DNA of 43,284 nucleotides from Parcubacteria bacterium DG_74_3 (GTDB lineage Bacteria; Patescibacteriota; Minisyncoccia; Minisyncoccales; DG-74-3). Positions 1-5,941 of the stretch are shown piece after piece (within the stretch, counting starts at the first letter, position 1; the number at the start of each line of letters is the position of its first letter). The notes beneath the pieces were generated by a model. It did no database searches. It had not been told where the DNA came from and saw nothing but the letters and a program-made list of their open reading frames with translations. The stretch covers positions 71,164 through 114,447 of the forward strand of contig LJNG01000002.1 in NCBI GenBank assembly GCA_001302985.1. Direction: 5' to 3'. Made by a program: the position numbers and the translations under genes.

Positions 1-2
1 TT

Positions 3-113
3 TTATTAATTGATGATGTTTTTACAACCGGTGCCACAATGGAAGAGTGTGCTCGAGTTTTGAAAAAGGCAGGAGCCAAAGAGGTAATTGGACTGGTGGT
101 GGCAAGGGGATAG
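3..113 (+). CDS. ComF-type phosphoribosyltransferase, C-terminal fragment
   Basis: Only the last 36 residues are in the window; the gene starts upstream of base 1. The fragment has the PRPP-binding loop of type I phosphoribosyltransferases, LLIDDVFTTGAT, followed by an Ala/Lys-rich helix and the ending VIGLVVARG. This spacing from PRPP loop to C-terminus is typical of ComF/GntX-like proteins, which are linked to DNA uptake in naturally competent bacteria. A link to the pilus operon in this window is inference. Other phosphoribosyltransferases end in a similar way, so the family is likely but not certain. The ORF track omits it because it has no start in the window. A terminator hairpin follows. 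Confidence 0.7.
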   Translation, partial: LLIDDVFTTGATMEECARVLKKAGAKEVIGLVVARG

Positions 114-130
114 ATAAATTATTTTCAGTC

Positions 131-154
131 AAAAACCGGCAAAAAGCCGGTTTT
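131..154 (+). terminator. Rho-independent terminator after the ComF-like gene
   Basis: The perfect hairpin aaaaccggc/gccggtttt has a short A-rich loop and a T run on the plus strand. It lies 18 bases after the stop codon and just before the 3' end of the minus-strand tRNA cluster. Because it has A and T runs on both sides it could stop transcription from either direction. Confidence 0.7.
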
Positions 155-218
155 AAGATGCGGTGGGAGAAGAATTCGAACCTTCGGTACCCTCATCGGA
201 TACACCTGTTTTTCTCGA

Positions 219-332
219 CCCCGTAAGAAAGCGGAGGGTGGAGGATTTGAACCTCCGAGGGGATTGCTCCCCAACTGGTTTTCAAGACCAGCGCTTTAAA
301 CCACTCAGCCAACCCTCCGCCTTTCTACGGGG
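219..332 (-). other. tRNA-carrying insert with inverted-repeat ends (Ser copy)
   Basis: This 114-nt segment separates the two exons of the outer tRNA-Ser. On the minus strand it starts CCCCGTA-GAAAG and ends CTTTC-T-TACGGGG. That gives a 12-bp stem with one bulged T, directly under the acceptor stem of the nested tRNA. The outer 7 bp recur exactly in the Gly insert (36961-37066). Bases further out, CTTG and CGAG, can extend the helix. No open reading frame or intron core fits in the remaining bases. Confidence 0.75.
232..318 (-). tRNA. tRNA-Ser (anticodon TGA), nested
   Basis: A complete class II tRNA: acceptor GGAGGGT/ACCCTCC (7/7), TG at 8-9, anticodon stem CTGGT/ACCAG around loop CTTGAAA, a long variable arm (GGGGA/TCCCC), T-arm GGAGG-TTCAAAT-CCTCC and discriminator G. 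CCA is not encoded. It sits inside the outer tRNA-Ser and is canonical, so it should be functional. RNase P and 3'-end processing of this tRNA would cut the outer transcript in two. Confidence 0.93.
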
Positions 333-380
333 CAAGCAGGCCCGTTCGTCCACTCCGGCATCCCACCTTTTTAACTTTTA

Positions 381-462
381 GAATCCCCGGTGAAGGAAAA
401 ATAGCGAACAAAGCGAGCGCCAGAAACCGAAGGTGTCTGGAGTGGGGGTCGAGGGGATTTCT
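381..462 (+). repeat. tRNA-associated structured repeat, copy 1
   Basis: This block of about 82 bases matches 19039-19131 at its start (GAATCCCC..GAAGGAAAAA) and end (GGTGTCTGGA.TGGGGGTCGA.GG.ATTTCTG), with a more variable middle. The ends are complementary (GAATCCCC with GGGGATTTC), and an inner hairpin CCAGA..ACC-GAA-GGT..TCTGG forms in this copy. There is no long ORF. Both copies lie inside tRNA clusters. It resembles a small structured RNA or a short interspersed element. I do not recognise a named family. Confidence 0.6.
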
Positions 463-516
463 GCGGACTGTGTCCGCTGAAGCCCGACGAAACTTTAGCT
501 TCGGCGAGGCGCAGGC
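463..516. repeat. Short hairpins between repeat copy 1 and tRNA-Ser(GCT)
   Basis: Contains the perfect hairpin GCGGAC-tgt-GTCCGC and an imperfect one around CGAAACTTTAGCTTCG. A similar palindromic stretch, CTGAAGCTTCAG, is found next to tRNA-Glu near 4670. With copy 1 these fill the 149 bases between two tRNA genes. No gene is seen here. Confidence 0.4.
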
Positions 517-603
517 GGAGGAGGTGGGACTCGAACCCACAAGCGGCTTTTTAGACCGCTACAGTTTAGCAAACTGCTACCTTACCATTCGGTGCACTCC
601 TCC
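517..603 (-). tRNA. tRNA-Ser (anticodon GCT)
   Basis: Class II tRNA with acceptor GGAGGAG/CTCCTCC, TG at 8-9, anticodon stem-loop CAGTT-TGCTAAACTG giving GCT, a long variable arm (AGCGG...CCGCT) and T-arm GTGGG-TTCGAGT-CCCAC. It reads AGC/AGU serine codons. CCA is not encoded. Confidence 0.93.
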
Positions 604-744
604 AAACAATTTCTATTTTACTTTAAAAATTGCTAAAGTCAATTATTAATTTTATCAATAAACTTTTTAAATGAAATTGGTTGGTGGCTTAACAAAACCA
701 TAATTGCTTTTAGATAAATTTTGTGATAAATTTAAAAAGATTTC

Positions 745-816
745 GCCCCCATGGCTCAACGGACAGAGTACAAGTTTGCGGAACTTGAGATGTAGGTTCG
801 ATTCCTACTGGGGGCA
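745..816 (+). tRNA. tRNA-Arg (anticodon GCG)
   Basis: Acceptor GCCCCCA/TGGGGGC, D-arm GCTCAACGGACAGAGT, anticodon stem CAAGT/ACTTG with loop TTGCGGA, T-arm GTAGG-TTCGATT-CCTAC, discriminator A. The anticodon GCG is unusual: most bacteria use ACG, deaminated to ICG by TadA, for CGU/CGC/CGA. A G34 arginine tRNA reads CGC and CGU without TadA. Confidence 0.92.
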
Positions 817-869
817 CACTTTAAAGAAAAACAAGGTTTTTCTCTTTCTTTTTTTTATTTTCCTTTTTC

Positions 870-875
870 TATAAT
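870..875 (+). promoter_or_regulatory. Likely -10 element for recG
   Basis: A perfect TATAAT ends 13 bases before the recG ATG, in an AT-rich stretch. No good -35 and no Shine-Dalgarno were seen. Transcription would start only about 6-7 bases ahead of the start codon, so the leader is very short. Confidence 0.5.
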
Positions 876-888
876 TGGGTAAAAAAGA

Positions 889-3048
889 ATGGTGAATTTA
901 AATACTCCTGTACAAAAAATTCCCCGGATTGGGGTTCAATACCAGAAAAAGCTTAAAAAATTAGGAATTCAAACCGTTAGAGATTTGCTTTGGCATCTTC
1001 CTCATCGCTATGAGGATTTTTCTAATATAATTCCGGTTTCAGAAACAAAAATAGGAGAAAATGTTTGCGTCAAGGGAGAGATTACCCAAATAGAAAACAC
1101 CAGGACCTGGAAAAAGAAAATAATTTTAACTCGGGCGATAGTTAAAGATACATCGGGTCTCCTTAAGGTGGTTTGGTTTAATCAACCCTATTTAACAAAT
1201 GTTTTAAAAACAGGGGATTTTGTTTGTTTGGCAGGTAAGATTGCCCAGAGACCAGAGGGCTTATACTTATCAAGTCCGGCTTATGAAAAGATTTCAAAAA
1301 TAAAAAGTCAGGCTGGAGACCTTATTCATACAGGCAGACTGGTGCCCGTTTATCCAGAAACAGAAAGACTTTCTTCGAGGTGGCTAAGATATATCTTGAA
1401 ACCCTTGTTGGTTCAATTGAGAGAAGAAATTCAAGATCCCCTACCAGAAGAAATAAAAAAAGAATATAAGCTTTTGGACCTGAAAAAATCTCTCTGGCAA
1501 ATTCATTTTCCTGATTCTCGAAAGCTGGCCAAAAAAGCAGCCGAGCGCTTTTCTTTTGAAGAACTGTTTGTGCTCTCTTTGGTTGTTTTAAGAGAAAGAA
1601 TGAGACTGGCTAGAGAAAAAGCTATTAGCGTTTCCCTAAATCTTGAGGTGGTTAAAAGATTTGTTGATTCCTTACCCTTTAAATTAACAAATGCCCAAAA
1701 AAAGTCTACCTGGCAAATTTTAAAAGACTTAGAAAGGGAGCGACCAATGAATAGGCTTTTAGAAGGAGATGTGGGGTCTGGTAAAACAATAGTGGCTGTT
1801 ATTGCGGCTTTAAATGTCTGTAAGTCAAATTTCCAAGTAGCTTTTATGGCTCCAACCGAAATTTTAGCCAATCAACATTTTCAAGAAATATCAAAATTGC
1901 TCAAAAGTTTTAAGGTCAAGATTGGTCTTTTAACCGGTAAGGAAAATAAAATTTGCTATAGGGGGAGGACAACTAATATCTCTCGAAAAAAGTTGCTACA
2001 AAAACTAAAGGGAAAAATTGACTCCCACCACCAAAATTTTGGTGTGGGGGTTGATATTTTAATTGGAACCCATGCTTTAATCCAAGGGGGAGTAAAGTTT
2101 GGTCTCCCACCCGGTGGATTAGCTCTAGTAATTTTAGATGAACAGCATCGCTTTGGAGTCGAACAAAGGGCAAGATTGTGTCAGCAACCAAAACTTATTC
2201 CCCACCTTCTTTCAATGACAGCCACCCCCATTCCCCGAACCTTAGCCCTGACGGTTTATGGGGACTTGGACCTTTCCTTAATAGACGAGATGCCAAAGGG
2301 TCGAAAAAAGATAATCACTAGAATAGTCAACCCCTCGGAAAGAAAAACCGCCTACAATTTTATAAAAAAACAGGTGAAATCAGGAAGGCAAGTTTTTGTT
2401 ATTTGTCCCAGAATTGAACCTGCCTCAGCAAGAGAGCAAAATAAAGTCAGAAGTTGGGCAGATGTCAGGGCAGTAAAAGAGGAGTACAAAAAACTCTCAA
2501 AAGATATTTTTCCTGATTTAAGAATAGAAATGCTTCATGGCAGAATGAAATCTGATAAAAAAGAAAAAATCATGCAAGAATTTAAGGCAGGTAAAATTAA
2601 TGTTCTGGTGGCGACCTCGGTGGTTGAGGTGGGGATTGACGTTCCCAATGCTACCGTAATGATGATTGAGGGAGTAGAAAGGTTTGGCTTGGCTCAACTT
2701 CATCAGTTTAGAGGAAGAGTGGGAAGGGGAAAATACCGGTCTTTTTGTTTTTTATTTACTGAGTCTCCAGCTAAAAAAACAAGGCTTAGATTGAAAGCCC
2801 TGATATCTTCTGAAAACGGTTTCAAATTAGCTGAAAAAGACTTAGAAATTCGGGGGCCGGGTGAATTTTCAGGTGCCCGTCAATGGGGAATTCCTGATCT
2901 CCAGATGGCTTCTCTAAAAAATGTTTTTTGGGTTGAGAGAGCAAGAAGAGCGGCTAAAGAACTATTAAGCAAGGATCCGGGATTAAAAAAATATCCTTTA
3001 TTGCAAGAGAGATTGAAAGATTTTAGAGAGAAGGTACATTTAGAATAG
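889..3048 (+). CDS. recG: ATP-dependent DNA helicase RecG
   Basis: A superfamily 2 helicase that remodels stalled replication forks and branch-migrates Holliday junctions. At 719 residues it is close to the usual 690-700. The N-terminal third carries the OB-fold wedge domain. Walker A is LEGDVGSGKT near residue 293, the DEQH-type Walker B is DEQHRFG near 417, motif III is MTATPIPRT near 443 and motif VI is QLHQFRGRVGRG near 603. The C-terminal region (AEKDLEIRGPGEFSG) is typical of RecG. Compared with classical RecG it seems to have extra basic residues after motif Ia (near 350-370). It stops two bases before the end of the convergent glycosyltransferase gene. The start is the first ATG after the likely -10; there is no Shine-Dalgarno. 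Confidence 0.97.
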   Translation: MVNLNTPVQKIPRIGVQYQKKLKKLGIQTVRDLLWHLPHRYEDFSNIIPVSETKIGENVCVKGEITQIENTRTWKKKIILTRAIVKDTSGLLKVVWFNQPYLTNVLKTGDFVCLAGKIAQRPEGLYLSSPAYEKISKIKSQAGDLIHTGRLVPVYPETERLSSRWLRYILKPLLVQLREEIQDPLPEEIKKEYKLLDLKKSLWQIHFPDSRKLAKKAAERFSFEELFVLSLVVLRERMRLAREKAISVSLNLEVVKRFVDSLPFKLTNAQKKSTWQILKDLERERPMNRLLEGDVGSGKTIVAVIAALNVCKSNFQVAFMAPTEILANQHFQEISKLLKSFKVKIGLLTGKENKICYRGRTTNISRKKLLQKLKGKIDSHHQNFGVGVDILIGTHALIQGGVKFGLPPGGLALVILDEQHRFGVEQRARLCQQPKLIPHLLSMTATPIPRTLALTVYGDLDLSLIDEMPKGRKKIITRIVNPSERKTAYNFIKKQVKSGRQVFVICPRIEPASAREQNKVRSWADVRAVKEEYKKLSKDIFPDLRIEMLHGRMKSDKKEKIMQEFKAGKINVLVATSVVEVGIDVPNATVMMIEGVERFGLAQLHQFRGRVGRGKYRSFCFLFTESPAKKTRLRLKALISSENGFKLAEKDLEIRGPGEFSGARQWGIPDLQMASLKNVFWVERARRAAKELLSKDPGLKKYPLLQERLKDFREKVHLE

Positions 3049-3050
3049 TT

Positions 3051-4583
3051 CTATTGACGGACTTTCTCGGTTGGCCAAAAACCAAGATGTCTCCCCAACA
3101 TTAACCTGGTTTGGGCTTCAAGGGCAGGGAGGGCTCCAAAGATGATTAAAGTCAGGGGTAAAAATAGCCATTGAAAAATTAGAGAAAACGTTTTCCATTT
3201 ACCGTAACGAGGGGGACGAGGTGGTAAAATTGACATACTGATAATAGCTCCGATTATCATACCAATCATAGCCAGACTCATTAGGTTAGAAGTTAGTCGT
3301 GGTAAATTATAAGAAAGTAAAGTAATATTAAACTCTTGCCCTCCCAAAACAAGCGGTAACCAACCTAAAAAGAAAATCAATAAAGCTGAGGTTGCCCAAG
3401 ACCAAAAACCCTCTAAAACAACTACTGAATGACGGAATTTCTCGTAAAGAGGAATTTTTTTGTTTTTAAAAAAACCATATAACAGATAAGGAATATTTTC
3501 TACCCCCCAGGCCCAGCGTCTCTGTTGTTTGTATTGATTAATTATTGTCTGGATTAGGTTTCGAGCCAAAACCGCATCCATAGAAACCGGATAATACAGA
3601 GGGGTAACTTTATAATTTCCGTTATAGAAAAGAAAAGCTTTCCAAAAAATTCTCGAGTCATCAGAAACCAAATTTGACGGATAACCCATTTCTTTGAAAA
3701 CCTGAAAAGGAAAAGAGTGAGAAGAGTAAGTTACCAACTGCTCTGGTCTTTCTTGTTGCATCATTTGCCAAAAACTGCCTGAAGTAGAAATTACTCGAGA
3801 AAAAGCCGGTGCCTCCCAGATATTATTATTGTAAAGAGGAATGGGTTGATAGCTTGATTGCAGGGGTAGGGTGGTGTTTAAATAGTGCCAGGTTAAGCAA
3901 GCGAAATATTGGGGATAAGGACGGGTATCAATATCAAAACTGGAAACAATAATATCTTTGTGAGGAATTAAAAAGGGGTTAATAATTTTTTCTCGGGCTT
4001 GCTTGAGAGCCCAGGCAACATTTGAACCCTTACCAGCTACTTCTCCTTCTATTTTCTCTGGATGGTAGGTTACTAAAAAGCGAAAAAAACTTTTCTGCCA
4101 CTTCTCTTGAATTCGTTGAGCAATCTCCCTTGCTTTCTCACCAGCCCTTTCTTCTATTGCCAGAATAACTATCATTTTCTCTTTGGGATAACTGGATTTT
4201 TCCAAGGCTTGGCAGGTGCTATCCACTATCTCGAATCCTTCTCTATACATTGGCAAAATAATTAAATGGTAGATGTTTTTCCAAGAGTCTGGATTTTTGC
4301 TTTTGAGTTTTTTGAGCCAATCAATTCTAAGGTTTTTCTGCATTTTTCTAAAACTGACTATTTGATGAAAAGAAAGATAGAAAATTCTGGCTAACCAAAA
4401 AAGATCAAAGATAATTATAAAAAGAGCTACCACTATCGGCGCCAAATAAGACAAAACAAAGGTGATTAATAGTGTTAACCAAGAAAAAGCTCCGGGTAAA
4501 AATTCAAGAAATCTAAAAAGGACTCGATCTCTCAAGCGGTATATTTGAGAACCTCTAGTGATTTCAAGATAATTTTTTTCCAC
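3051..4583 (-). CDS. Membrane-bound family 2 glycosyltransferase
   Basis: A 510-residue inner-membrane processive-type glycosyltransferase. Two hydrophobic segments lie at about 33-72. A cytoplasmic GT-A domain follows with GKGSN (185-189), the metal/nucleotide-binding DID (217-219), an acidic pair in SDDSR (308-309) and the acceptor-channel motif QQRRW (353-357). Three or four membrane spans are at the C-terminus (about 385-490). The DxD...QxxRW set is shared by cellulose, hyaluronan and ceramide glycosyltransferases; the sugar and acceptor cannot be told. The only usable start is GTG at 4583, which abuts a tRNA-Glu-like fragment in its leader. It is convergent with recG. Confidence 0.85.
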   Translation of the reverse strand: MEKNYLEITRGSQIYRLRDRVLFRFLEFLPGAFSWLTLLITFVLSYLAPIVVALFIIIFDLFWLARIFYLSFHQIVSFRKMQKNLRIDWLKKLKSKNPDSWKNIYHLIILPMYREGFEIVDSTCQALEKSSYPKEKMIVILAIEERAGEKAREIAQRIQEKWQKSFFRFLVTYHPEKIEGEVAGKGSNVAWALKQAREKIINPFLIPHKDIIVSSFDIDTRPYPQYFACLTWHYLNTTLPLQSSYQPIPLYNNNIWEAPAFSRVISTSGSFWQMMQQERPEQLVTYSSHSFPFQVFKEMGYPSNLVSDDSRIFWKAFLFYNGNYKVTPLYYPVSMDAVLARNLIQTIINQYKQQRRWAWGVENIPYLLYGFFKNKKIPLYEKFRHSVVVLEGFWSWATSALLIFFLGWLPLVLGGQEFNITLLSYNLPRLTSNLMSLAMIGMIIGAIISMSILPPRPPRYGKWKTFSLIFQWLFLPLTLIIFGALPALEAQTRLMLGRHLGFWPTEKVRQ

Positions 4584-4584
4584 G

Positions 4585-4627
4585 TGGCCACAACGGGAAT
4601 CCTCCTACGCATAAAACCTTGGAGGAT
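4585..4627 (-). pseudogene. Degenerate tRNA-Glu 3'-end fragment plus hairpin
   Basis: On the minus strand GATTCCCGTTGTGGCCA matches the 3' end of the intact tRNA-Glu (GATTCCCGTTGGGGCCA) at 16 of 17 bases. It is preceded by a hairpin, ATCCTCC/GGAGGAT, in place of the T-arm's 5' half. No matching 5' half (GGCCACA) was found upstream of the tRNA. It lies directly before the glycosyltransferase start codon, so it is transcribed as part of that leader or is the scar of a rearranged tRNA. Confidence 0.55.
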
Positions 4628-4691
4628 GTCTCTGCTTTAAATGTCTTTACTTTTGCTTTGGCTTAGCATCTGAAGCTTCAGCGAAAGATGG

Positions 4692-4763
4692 TGGCCCCAA
4701 CGGGAATCGAACCCGTGTTTAGTGATTGAAAGCCACTTGTCCGAGCCACTAGACGATGGGGCC
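4692..4763 (-). tRNA. tRNA-Glu (anticodon TTC)
   Basis: Acceptor GGCCCCA/TGGGGCC, D-arm GTCTAGTGGCTCGGAC, anticodon stem AGTGG/TCACT with loop CTTTCAA, T-arm ACGGG-TTCGATT-CCCGT, discriminator A. CCA is not encoded. A damaged copy of its 3' end lies 65 bases downstream. Confidence 0.94.
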
Positions 4764-4824
4764 ATCTACAAGATAGTCTGAATTTCCCTTTTATATTATC
4801 TGAAATTGTGATAAATGTAAAGAT

Positions 4825-5901
4825 ATGATTATTTTAGCAGTTGAAACAAGTTGTGACGAGACCGCAATCGCCCTTGTCGAGACTAAAAGAAACAATTCAT
4901 CAAACTTTAAGATTTTATCCAATATTATTTCCTCTCAAGTTAAAATCCATGCAAAATATGGTGGGGTTCATCCTTTTTTAGCCCAGAGAGAGCATCAAAA
5001 AAACCTGCCGCTAGTCCTAAAAAAGGCCTTAAAAGAAGCTAAATTTGCTAGTGACCAGACTAAAATTGATTTAATTGCCGTGACCATGGGTCCGGGATTA
5101 GAGCCATGTCTCTGGAAAGGAATAAATTTTGCCAAAGACTTAGCCAAAAAATTCAATTTGCCTCTTGTGCCGATTAATCACATTGAGGCTCATTTTTTTG
5201 CTAATTGGCTTGCTCCAGCTAAGTTAGAACCCAAAAAAGTCTTTCCTGCCATTTTTCTTCTTGTTTCAGGTGGTCATACTCAGCTGATTTTGGCCAAAAA
5301 TTTTGAGAATTACAGAATTCTGGGCGAAACCCGAGATGATGCAGCCGGTGAATGCTTTGATAAGGTGGCAAGAATTTTAGGGCTCGGGTATCCAGGAGGA
5401 CCTGCTATTGAAAATGAAGCCTCTAGATTGAAAATTTCAAATTTGCAATTTCAAATTAAATTACCCAGACCGATGCTTCATCAAAAAAATTATGATTTTA
5501 GTTTCAGTGGCTTAAAAACTGCGGTCTTATATCATTTTAAAAGGCAATCTCCCAAAACACAGAAATCAAAAGACTATATTGGAGAAATGGCAAAAGAAAT
5601 TCAGCAGGCCGTAATTGATGTTTTAATTAAAAAAACTTTTTTCGCTGCCCAAAATTATAAAATCAAAACCATAACGCTAGGAGGAGGGGTGGCTTCTAAT
5701 AAAGAGTTAAGGAAACAATTTAAGGAAAAAATAAAAGAAGAAAAAAACAAGGTTAAATTATTGATACCTCCGCCAAAATATTGTACTGACAATGCGGTAA
5801 TGGTGGGAATAGCGGGTTTCTTTCGATTCTCAAAAGACAAAAAGAAAATGAAGAAAAAAATAGAGGCTAAGGCCAACCTGAAAATATCCTCAGGTCTTTA
5901 A
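4825..5901 (+). CDS. tsaD: tRNA N6-threonylcarbamoyladenosine transferase TsaD
   Basis: Transfers the threonylcarbamoyl group from threonylcarbamoyl-AMP to A37 of ANN-decoding tRNAs, with TsaB and TsaE as partners in bacteria. The ASKHA-fold features are all present: N-terminal ILAVETSCDETA, metal-binding H119 and H123 in HIEAH, LVSGGHTQL, the DDAAGECFDK segment, GLGYPGGP, GGGVASN, and a C-terminal metal-site Asp in CTDNAVMVG. The length of 358 is only slightly over the usual 340. The start is the ATG before IILAVETSC; there is no Shine-Dalgarno. It lies 40 bases ahead of valS on the same strand. Confidence 0.97.
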   Translation: MIILAVETSCDETAIALVETKRNNSSNFKILSNIISSQVKIHAKYGGVHPFLAQREHQKNLPLVLKKALKEAKFASDQTKIDLIAVTMGPGLEPCLWKGINFAKDLAKKFNLPLVPINHIEAHFFANWLAPAKLEPKKVFPAIFLLVSGGHTQLILAKNFENYRILGETRDDAAGECFDKVARILGLGYPGGPAIENEASRLKISNLQFQIKLPRPMLHQKNYDFSFSGLKTAVLYHFKRQSPKTQKSKDYIGEMAKEIQQAVIDVLIKKTFFAAQNYKIKTITLGGGVASNKELRKQFKEKIKEEKNKVKLLIPPPKYCTDNAVMVGIAGFFRFSKDKKKMKKKIEAKANLKISSGL

Positions 5902-5926
5902 CTTTAAATTGGGGCTTAGCCGATGA

Positions 5927-5932
5927 TATAAT
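5927..5932 (+). promoter_or_regulatory. Likely -10 element for valS (leaderless)
   Basis: TATAAT ends nine bases before the valS ATG, so transcription should begin at or within 2-3 bases of the start codon. The -35 at the right distance is weak (TTAAAT). No Shine-Dalgarno is present. Confidence 0.5.
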
Positions 5933-5941
5933 AATCTTATA

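Larger units (their letters stand above)
161..367 (-). tRNA. Interrupted tRNA-Ser (probably GGA) with a tRNA nested in its anticodon loop
   Basis: On the minus strand the 5' exon (367 to 333) has acceptor GGTGGGA, TG at 8-9, a D-arm with CCG/CGG pairing, and the start of an anticodon arm ending CCTGCTTG. The 3' exon (218 to 161) has ACAGG, a 6-bp variable arm (GTATCC/GGGTAC), a T-arm with loop TTCGAAT, acceptor TCCCACC and discriminator G. The acceptor pairs 7/7. Between the exons lie 114 nt that contain the complete tRNA-Ser(TGA). By standard numbering the split falls after base 34 (T-T-G), which suggests anticodon GGA, but the 3' exon has an extra A and a C31-A39 mismatch, so the junction is uncertain. 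The window also has Ser TGA, GCT and CGA, so GGA would complete the set. It is either a novel intron-bearing or split tRNA, or a well-preserved relic. Confidence 0.7.

Noticed and set aside
219-332. Group I or group II intron in the outer tRNAs
   Set aside because: Each insert is 102-114 nt, of which about 72-87 are a complete tRNA. No room is left for a catalytic core or a homing ORF.
219-332. Archaeal-type bulge-helix-bulge intron
   Set aside because: Clamp helices and small bulges exist, but no consistent 3-4-3 bulge-helix-bulge is seen, one split is in the T-arm, and bacteria lack the matching endonuclease. Kept only as an analogy.
163-381. ORF of 72 residues on the plus strand
   Set aside because: It overlaps the split and nested tRNA-Ser genes on the other strand and has no protein-like features.
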